A DNA stretch of 64,000 nucleotides, from positions 34,743,047 through 34,807,046 of the forward strand of contig NC_090182.1 of assembly GCF_024679245.1 (NCBI RefSeq). Direction: 5' to 3'. The position numbers and the translations under genes were made by a program. Source of the DNA: Pseudorasbora parva (Eukaryota > Chordata > Actinopteri > Cypriniformes > Gobionidae). This document shows positions 57,174-64,000 of the stretch, in pieces; within the stretch, counting starts at the first letter, position 1, and each line of letters begins with the position of its first letter. Under the pieces are notes generated by a model. That model had not been told where the DNA came from. It ran no database searches and saw nothing but the letters and a program-made list of their open reading frames with translations.

Positions 57174-57437
57174 CTCTGTCACCAATTTTTAAATGTTTAA
57201 GCCATGAAAAAATAAAGGCTTTTTAACTTTCTCAATACACCAATCGAGTGCCTTGGACTACTTTTGCATTTAGACTTAACTATCCTACACAACCAAAGAG
57301 CACCGAGATCTTACACCCTGTGCAGCACTTCCTGCATTCCTTTGCATTATTGCATTGGTATGTTATGTCTTAAGCATTTGCACAGTTGCCATATTGTGTT
57401 CATTGACATAGTATGCCAAGCTTTCAAAGAAGGGGGA

Positions 57438-57630
57438 TGTAATATTCAAGTTGCTTAAATATATTGATCTGTAATTCTGCAGGTTAAGCAGTTCCTGCAT
57501 ATAGACTCTAGGGGGCAGGGTGAAGGTTGTATGCTGTGAGGCGGTGTTGAGGAAGATTGCTGGAAGAATAAACAGAACCACATGTGTTAAAAGAGATCCA
57601 TGACTATGGTTATTTTTTCTAAATAATACA
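57438..57630 (+). repeat. 3' LTR of the gutted Gypsy element
   Basis: Starts TGTAATATTCAAG after the purine-rich AAAGAAGGGGGA and ends AAATAATACA. A duplicated ATTAT follows. Confidence 0.85.
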
Positions 57631-57751
57631 ATTATGTCTTGAACTTATCTGTATGGCTAAAAATAAAGGAGTATTGCGAGTTGTTTCCGCTGTCTTAAAA
57701 ACAAAACGTTGGCGTCTTCATCGGCCATGGGATAAAGAAAACATAGCCTAA

Positions 57752-58613
57752 AGCCTAGTTCACACTGCCCGATTTTTGCCCCGATTTTGAGTCGCCGACA
57801 GGTTTTGTGAAATCGCCGACAAATGCCCGAGATCACAGGCAAATCGGTGCTCGTGCACGCGAGTGACAATCACGCAGTGTGAATGATCAAAGACGCGATC
57901 AGAGAGAATCGCCGACGAGTCGCCGACGCCGGTGAGATATTTGGCATGCTAAATATCTGGACCTGTCGGCGATTCAAACTCCTGCTGTGTGAACAGGGTT
58001 CTGACTGAAAATTACACCGACAGCCAATGAAAGAGTGAGATACAGGGCAGCAGGACGTTCAGAGAGGAGTTATAGAGCAGAATATCAGTATTTTAATAGA
58101 TATATTTACAATTCTATCAAACAGAAACAAAGCCCAAACATTTGCACATCCAGCCACAGCAGCAGCACATTACAAAATTATTTATTTACCTCAAACTGTT
58201 TTTGCAGAACAAAATCCTGTCTCCCTCTGTCTCTCCAACAATTTCTTCCGCCATAATCTTTTTTCTTTTTCTCCACAAATCAGCACACATACAATTTGAA
58301 GCAAACTTTGTGCAGTTTATCATTTTTAATAACAATTCCAAGTCTCGCGCGAGAACTCCAGTCTGACGCACGTGTGATCTCGCGTTGTTTACTTGTCACA
58401 TCGCACGTGTTTGGGAAACGTAGTTTGCGCACGGGAGAGAGAGAGAGTTGTCGGCGATTCTTCCTTGTTCAGTCACGCAGTGTGAACTCCTCTGTCCTCA
58501 AACCATCGTGCAGTGTGAACACAGCGGTGACTGAATGATACCCCAGATAGTCATGCAGTGTGAATAGAGCAGTGACCCGACGAGTTTGAAAATCGTGCAG
58601 TCTGAACTAGGCT
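57752..58613. mobile_element. PIF/Harbinger-like non-autonomous element, second family
   Basis: The left end AGCCTAGTTCACACTGC and the reverse complement of the right end AGCCTAGTTCAGACTGC are inverted repeats. TAA flanks both sides (57749-57751 and 58614-58616). Both subterminal regions are full of GCAGTGTGAA and TCGCCGAC words. There is no coding capacity. Confidence 0.75.
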
Positions 58614-58616
58614 TAA

Positions 58617-59774
58617 CTACGAAACTTAATAGGTGACCTTTAGGCCTAAACATTAGCCTGTAATTATTATTTTAATTTATATATTGATTATGAGAAGTGA
58701 GCAGCATGAGTAAGATAAAAGATTCGCAATATGTTTGAGACTTGGGGTTCTTTTACCACTTCAAGTTTTATTTTCTAGAAAGTCTTTTGTAATTTTTCGT
58801 TTTTTATAAATTGTATTTTAATTTTGATCGATGTTTCATCAACTAATTGCCTGTATTAACCTGACCGTCACGAGGACGTGCTGAAGCTCTCTTTGCTTAA
58901 ATTAGCTCAAAATTACTATCAGGTGTAAGTAATTACCTTGACAAACTATACATCATTAAAAAGATCTAAGACTAAAGTTTAATTTTTTTACCTCTGTTTT
59001 ATTCTCAAAGTCGTATAGTGACCGTAATGTGTTAATATGTGCCAGGAGTTATGAATATGATCTTGGGCGTCGCTACCTTTTGATTGTAATATGCGCGTCA
59101 TTTGCTCCCATTCATAAAATACTCCTCTGTGGTCGTCATGAAGACACTCGACAAAACAACTTCCCTCAGGGCTTTTACTTCAAATGTGTGCAGATGTGGA
59201 GAAATATTGATAGATTCTCACATGTTTGAGTCAAATTTCTATACAGAGAAGTATTATTTATTCAATCTTTATCCAAAATCCGCGGATGTATGATTATGAG
59301 CGCAGTAGTCTGTGATATGCTGTGTTTTCAATTCATTCTGGCAGCCGGAGGGCGCTGGAAAGCTGTACTACTGAAAATTCACCCCATGTGGAACACATGA
59401 ACAACAGACACACCATGTGACATTCAGGATATAACATTTAGTTATTCATTCATTTAGTCATTTAGTCATTTAGTCATTCATTCATTTAGTCTGAGTATAC
59501 ATTTCTTAGGATTTTTTCAAAATTTGGAAGTCAGCTTAACAGGTTAAATAAGAAGCAAACCAAGATCGTCTGGAATGGATTGACGTGCGTAACTGGCTGT
59601 GTTTCTTCAGTCTTTGAGTAAGGCTGAAAATATAGCGTCTTTCTGTTTTAATACATTTCTTGAATATATTTCTTAATTACAGTAGGTCTATATAGTTATG
59701 ATATTATTTGTGGCTGCACCTGGGTCCATACTAGGTTAAAGTAACGCCACTGTCCTTATTAGGAGAAAATATAT
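58617..59774. other. Unassigned sequence
   Basis: No gene or bounded element is recognised. A short (ATTTAGTC)n-like run lies at about 59440-59492. Confidence 0.4.
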
Positions 59775-60279
59775 GTCGTTCCCTTTCAGTCGGTCCCGTT
59801 CGATGTATGTCGGAACTGACCGACGAATTGGAATCTGATCTCAGAGACTTACCTACTTCGAGAATTTAAAAATGAGCCAATCGGAGATTGGCATGTGATC
59901 CGCGCATTCCACACTCCACCCGGCAGCGCGGGTATAAATAGGAGGAGTGAGGAGTGAATAGTGGAATGACAGATCAATGCTTTCTACTTCGGAGCCAAAC
60001 AGTACTTACTGTGTCTACGAAGAGTGTGTAAATTGAGTCTCGTGAGAGAAAGAAAACTGCCAGTGTGGGTGAAACGGCGCTTCAGTGAGTGATCGACCAC
60101 ATTCACAAAAAGAGCTTTTTTTGGTTCACTGGGTGTTTTCCCTTTGTTTGAGTGCTCACACAGGCTTGCACTTCCGGAATGTGTGTAGCCACGGTCATCT
60201 CCCTGAGAGCTTCAACACGACTAAAAGAGCAGTTTTCCATTCTAAAAGAGCAACACGGTTTGACCCTGTCTTTTTCAAG

Positions 60280-61263
60280 ATGTCATTCAAACCGTGTGTT
60301 TCTGGGTGCGGTCGCTTCTTGTCCCCATTTGACGGTCACGTTTGTTGTCTCACATGTTTGGGTGTTCATCACGCTGATGTTCATCAAGCAATGTTCCCAT
60401 TGCAGGAATATGACCATCGCAGTGCTTAGGTCCAGACTCTAGTACTTCAAAGCAGGTGGAGCACCCTTGTGCATCCCCAGATCTAGCGGTCCTCCTGCGT
60501 TTAGGCAGAGGGCTGCTACTTTGGCTGATGACCTGGGTGGGGACCTGAGGGTGACGGTCAGGGCAAACCCGACGGGTCAGATGGCTCCTCGGGCCCCTCC
60601 CCCCTCCACTGTGGAACATCCGGAAGGGCGTGTTGACCTCCTGCGCAGAGCGCCAGCTGTCTCTTTTGGGGCTCTGGCGGAAGACAGGATGTCGGTCGCA
60701 GCATCGGGGGACGAGCTAATGGGCTCTGAGGATGAGGATTCGGCTGCGTTGCCCCCTTTGGGTGTGATAGCGTTGCCCGAGTCGGACCCAGAGCTTACGG
60801 CTATGCTTGCCCGGGCCGCCACAAGTGTCGGGCTTGAGTGGAACCCTCCACCGTGAGGGACCTCGCCTTGAGGGAGATGAAAGTCACTGAACGCTCCCTG
60901 GGTCGGGCAAAGGCTACACTGGTGGTCCAGGAACGCCACCTGTGGCTGAACCTAACAGATATGAGAGATGCGGACAAGGTGAGATTCCTGAACGCCCCGA
61001 TCTGTCAGGCCGGCCAAAAATATCCTGCCCTGGCAACCCGCTGCTGCCTCCATCGCCGGCTGCAGCTCCGCCGTGTGCTTGTCGCCGAGGGCATCCCCCT
61101 GCATCCACCTCCACCCCTGCCAAGCCAAAGCAGCAGCGGCTCTCCTCTTCTCCCTGAGACGGGCAGCCCAGGGAGAAGAGGAGCTGCTCTGAGGGAGATG
61201 ATGTCCGCATCCCCCCCCCCCCCCACTGGAGGAGGACCAGGGGGGCCCCGACTGGTGCCATAA
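60280..61263 (+). pseudogene. DIRS gag-like ORF1, frameshifted
   Basis: The ATG at 60280 opens MSFKPCVSGCGRFLSPFDGH, a Cys/His-rich N-terminus. The frame ends at 60429 and continues in others: about 60467-60856 (acidic middle, then ESDPELTAMLARAATSVGLE) and about 60838-61020 (LGRAKATLVVQERHLWLNLT, DADKVRFLNAPICQAG). The last block is homologous to the gag fragment at 430-870. A proline-rich tail follows to 61263. Confidence 0.8.
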
Positions 61264-61384
61264 AATCTCTGCCGCCAGCTCTCCGGAGCTTGGCGGTACC
61301 CACATTGTCACAAAAAGAGCAGTTTCCTATCTCCCTGGGCCCCAAGAGGGCCAGGTTGGCAGTTCATGATGTCTCCGGGCCTTG

Positions 61385-62150
61385 TCTCTCCCTCCCTATG
61401 GATTCAGTCAGCCAGACTGCGCGCCTCACGGAGTAGCGTGTCCGGTCGGTGTTGAACTGATTGAATTCATTCAAAGGCAGGACAGTGGCCCCACTGAAAC
61501 TCTTTCAGAGGCTCCTGGGGCATATGGCATCTGTAGACGCGGTAACGGCGCTCAGATTGCTTCATATGAGACTGCTTCAACACTGGCTCCATGGCCGAGT
61601 CCCGAGGTGAGCGTGGCAGAGCTGTCAGTACCGGGTCTCAATGATTCCGTACTGCTGCCAAACTTTCAGCCCTTGGTCTGACACTGCGTTTCTCCTTGCT
61701 GGGGTGCCCTTAGAACAAGTGTCCAGGCATGCTGTGCTGTTCATGGATGCCTCTGCCACGGGCTGGGGGGCCACGTACAACGGGCATGCAGTTGCGGGTC
61801 TGTGGACGGGAACCCAATTGCATTGGCATATCAATTGCCTCGAGTTGCTGGCAGTATATTTGGCACTGCACCGCCTCAAGGGGCCGCTGCGTGGCAAACG
61901 TACTGGTCTGTACGGACAACATGGCGGCCGTTGCGTACATCAACAGCCAGGGTGGTCTACGCTCCCCTCGCATGTTCCAACTCAACCACCATCTGCTCCT
62001 GCGGAGTCAGAAGCAGCTGAGGATGCTTCGGGCCATTCATGTCCCAGGTGCACTCAACCGGACAGCCAACGAACTCTCTCGGCAGCCAGCACCTCCGGGA
62101 GAATGGCGACTCCACCCCCAGGCGATCCAGCTGATATGGGACCAGTGGCT
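61385..62150 (+). pseudogene. DIRS reverse transcriptase end and RNase H
   Basis: Near 61440 the text skips most of reverse transcriptase. What remains is its end (LFQRLLGHMASVDAVTALRL and LLQHWLHGRVPR) and RNase H. The RNase H part shows FMDASATGWGATYNGHAVAG in one frame and VCTDNMAAVAYINSQGGLRS then LRAIHVPGALNRTANELSRQ in another. A large deletion and several frameshifts make it inactive. The similarity is cut after IWDQW by the insertion at about 62150. Confidence 0.85.
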
Positions 62151-62286
62151 TCCACTTCCTGATCTCATACAGAGCAGACGTGTTTTCCCACTGCTCCCGC
62201 TCCTCTCTAGCGTTTGCTCTTGTTTTTGTGTTGTTGAACTTTTTTTCTCTGACCCCCTGCTTGCTGGACTCCTGAAAATACTGAAA

Positions 62287-62818
62287 ATGGAATTGATTAA
62301 CTGGTCACTCAGCGCAATTGACAAGATTTTCCCACAAAGGAAGGGTGCTCCGGGAGAACCCATCTGCCCGGACGGGACCTTCACTGCGGGCTACATGCAG
62401 GACGCCTGGAACAACTGGCAAGTCCTGTGCCTGGAAGCCCTGTCCGTGGAGGATGCAGAGGATATATTCATATTTGTATTTTGATAGCGGGGTTCCTATT
62501 TTTCGGCCTTGGGATTGCCCTGACATATATCGGAAGATTTGTAAGACAGCTGCCAGCAAATTCACCCAGCCGCTGTCTGCCGAAATTATAGGGTGCTTCG
62601 GGGTTGTGCGTGACCGACTGAAGGTATTAGATCAAAGAGTGACACAGACCGATGAACTGAACCGTTACATCTCAGCTCGGACTGTGGAGACACAGAAGAG
62701 AGTGGACACCATCGGGGGACAGACTGGTGAACTTCTACGGATTATGACCGGTCTGGGCTTGAAATTAGGTGAAATGTCCAAGTCACTCCATGAACTGGAC
62801 GTGCGCCAGGAACGCTGA
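62287..62818 (+). pseudogene. Unrecognised transmembrane plus coiled-coil reading frame
   Basis: From the ATG at 62287 the first frame reads MELINWSLSAIDKIFPQRKG, then a Cys/Trp-rich stretch and the acidic SVEDAEDIFIFVF before TGA at 62482-62484. One base off, the next frame gives the hydrophobic run LIAGFLFFGLGIALTYIGRF, a likely membrane segment. A third frame then gives a heptad-rich coiled coil (LDQRVTQTDELNRYISARTV, then LGLKLGEMSKSLHELD) ending at TGA 62816-62818. Joined, these would be a small one-pass membrane protein with a coiled-coil tail, but at least two frameshifts separate the parts. I cannot name the family. Confidence 0.45.
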
Positions 62819-63325
62819 GGATCAGTGACTGATTGATTGATTATGAGCCGGACAAATTACAGAAGATCAACTAAATGGATTAAAATTGCTTCATTTCACC
62901 CTTCACCCCCCACCTTCTCCCTTTTTCTCGGTTGGGAGGTCAGCTTGACAGCTGGGTCTGCTATTGTTCCCCGTGCACTGCCTTATATCCCTTCAAGGGC
63001 AAGCCACAGAACTGAACTGTAAACTTCTTAAGTTATGGCTGACATTCTCACAACACAAACTCAGACTCTTACTCGCACCATACACTCCCACCCCGATCCC
63101 ATCCCCCCCTCCATCCGTCTGCCTCTTCCCTCCCTTCCTCCCTTACCCAATCCAAACAAAAAATCCCATCACGTGACCACGTGTGCTGTGTTATGTTATG
63201 TTGTGTTTCTTGTATGTATGTATGCTATGCTTTGCCAAATCTGCATTTTTTTTCTTCGGAGAGGGTGTGGCAGCGCTGGTAAATAGCTACAGCCCGGAGG
63301 CTTGCTCCAAAAGACAAATTTCGTG

Positions 63326-63326
63326 G

Positions 63327-63387
<61 letters not shown>
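63326..63387. repeat. (ATCT)n microsatellite tail
   Basis: About 15 uninterrupted ATCT units at the 3' end of the insertion in the DIRS element, directly followed by DIRS coding sequence. Confidence 0.95.
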
Positions 63388-63389
<2 letters not shown>

Positions 63390-64000
63390 CAGAGCCGCAC
63401 TGGTAGACCTGTTTGCCTCTCCGGACTCGACCCATTGCCAGTGGTGCTATTCCCTGACCAGGGGTACCCTTGGCACAGATGCACTAGCGCACAGCTGGCC
63501 CCAGGGCCTACGCAAGTATGCGTTTCCCCCAGTGGCCCCCTCTACGAGGCGCCTCTATGCGCTGAAGTGGAACCTGTTCGTTGAGTGGTGTTCTTCCCGC
63601 CAGGAAGACCCCCGAAGGTGTTCGATTAGTGTCTTGCTTTCCTTCCTGCAAGATGGGTTGGAGCGAAGGCTGTCTCGATCCACCCTCAAAGTGTACGTCG
63701 CCGCAATAGTGGCGGACCACGACGCTGTTGAAGGTAAGTCCGTAGGGAAGCACGACCTAGTCGTCAGGTTCCTTAGAGGTGCTTGGAGACTAAATCCTCC
63801 TCGCCCAAACTCGATGCCCTCTTGGGATTTAGCTCTAGTGCTCAGGGCACTTCAAAGCCCTCCCTTCGAGCCTTTGGAGTCAATTAAGCTAAAAATTTTG
63901 TCAATGAAGACAGTGCTCCTGACCGCATTGGCCTCCATTAAGAGGGTAGGGGACCTGCATACACTTTCGGTCAACGAATCGTGTCTAGAATTGGGGCCTG
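63388..64000 (+). pseudogene. DIRS RNase H end fused to tyrosine recombinase, partial
   Basis: One frame is open from 63388 to the window end. It begins with the end of the RNase H region (VDLFASPDSTHCQ, GLRKYAFPPVAP) and, skipping text that full-length relatives have, passes into the tyrosine recombinase N-terminus (RRLYALKWNLFVEWC, VLLSFLQDGLERRLSRSTLK). The catalytic domain starts with LTALASIKRVGDLHTLSV, whose arginine is the first catalytic residue. The tyrosine lies beyond the window. DIRS elements integrate with this recombinase instead of a DDE integrase. Confidence 0.85.

Larger units (their letters stand above)
45548..57345. mobile_element. Head-to-head pair of Penelope-like elements
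   Basis: The insertion in the Gypsy element is bounded by a 15-bp duplication ATTATTGCATTGGTA (45533-45547 and 57346-57360). Copy 1 runs on the minus strand from about 50622 to 45548. Copy 2 runs on the plus strand from about 50622 to 57272. They share the same C-terminal coding end, microsatellite tract and 3' sequence in inverted orientation. Partial inverted copies at the 5' end are typical of Penelope-like elements. Copy 1 is split by a TIR element (45702-48136) and copy 2 by a LINE (51464-56970). The last 73 bp before the right duplication (57273-57345) have no counterpart on the left. Confidence 0.85.
43183..57630 (+). mobile_element. Gutted Ty3/Gypsy retrotransposon hosting a nested composite
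   Basis: LTRs of 193-196 bp lie at 43183-43378 and 57438-57630, flanked by the duplication ATTAT (43178-43182 and 57631-57635). Between them only part of gag, a scrap of RNase H and most of integrase remain. About 11.8 kb of the span is a later Penelope-like insertion (45548-57345). The first two bases of the 5' LTR have decayed (TTTAATATT against TGTAATATT). Confidence 0.85.
62150..63387 (+). mobile_element. Insertion in DIRS ending in (ATCT)n
   Basis: DIRS coding stops near 62150 and resumes at 63388, so about 1.24 kb has been added. The insertion ends in a (ATCT)n tract preceded by AAAAGACAAATTTCG, which suggests a retrotransposed element with a microsatellite tail. It contains the frames at 62287-62484 and about 62485-62818. 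The remaining 62819-63325 is non-coding and pyrimidine-rich. The family is not recognised. Confidence 0.6.
59775..64000 (+). mobile_element. Degraded DIRS-type retrotransposon, continues past the window
   Basis: The left end GTTCCCTTTCAGTCGGTCCC is typical of fish DIRS terminal repeats, followed by a TATA box (GGGTATAAATAGG, about 59930). It then carries gag-like ORF1, remnants of reverse transcriptase and RNase H, and a tyrosine recombinase reaching the window edge. A 1.2-kb insertion at about 62150-63387 and at least two internal deletions disrupt it. The 3' repeats lie outside the window. Confidence 0.85.

Noticed and set aside
60085..60279. N-terminal extension of DIRS ORF1
   Set aside because: It starts with a non-ATG codon. 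The ATG at 60280 gives the usual MSFKPC-type start.

Overview
This window is teleost fish DNA, most likely from a cyprinid such as zebrafish, goldfish or carp. The evidence is the mix of element families: Tc1-like transposons, chromovirus, Gmr1-type and PNMA-type Gypsy elements, Penelope-like elements, a Tx1-clade LINE sitting in (TC)n, DIRS elements, and very long (TA)n tracts. There are no rRNA, tRNA, CRISPR or prokaryotic gene features. Almost all long reading frames belong to transposable elements. The only host-type gene signal is a set of short, phase-compatible exons between about 27.2 and 40.9 kb.

Layout. 0.4-0.9 kb holds a DIRS gag fragment, and 0.9-2.2 kb a 128-bp minisatellite. 2.8-3.2 kb is a fold-back repeat and 4.0-5.2 kb a short-TIR element. 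5.24-6.86 kb is a complete Tc1/mariner with an open transposase; 7.1-8.0 kb is a PIF/Harbinger-like non-autonomous element; 8.54-10.05 kb is a second complete Tc1-like element. 10.10-16.63 kb is a Harbinger-like element split by a palindromic MITE and by an apparently intact chromovirus Gypsy (11.29-16.56 kb) with identical LTRs and a self-priming signal. 17.15-24.04 kb is a degraded CACTA/EnSpm-like transposase gene split by a Gmr1-type Gypsy (18.10-23.28 kb); the 3' LTR of that Gypsy carries a further short insertion. 24.04-26.35 kb is a hAT-like element containing an LTR-type insertion, which itself contains another hAT element.

27.2-40.9 kb is a degraded multi-exon gene. It has a tandem array of 39-nt mini-exons encoding a 13-residue basic/serine repeat, a coiled-coil exon resembling the DUF4806 family, and two C-terminal exons. 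A 8.8-kb PNMA-related Gypsy element (27.43-36.22 kb) and a hAT-like element (38.44-38.96 kb) have inserted into it. 41.5-42.0 kb is a second minisatellite, with a 104-107-bp period.

43.18-57.63 kb is one nested composite. A gutted Gypsy element contains a head-to-head pair of Penelope-like elements with hammerhead-like motifs. The outer end of one Penelope copy is split by a TIR element, and the (TC)n tract of the other holds a nearly full-length Tx1-clade LINE. 57.75-58.61 kb is a second PIF-like element. From about 59.78 kb to the window end there is a degraded DIRS element interrupted by a 1.2-kb insertion that ends in (ATCT)n and carries an unrecognised transmembrane plus coiled-coil reading frame.

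The most recent events appear to be the chromovirus Gypsy (no LTR differences seen) and the first Tc1 element (inverted repeats about 97% identical, transposase open). The other elements carry frameshifts, stops or deletions.
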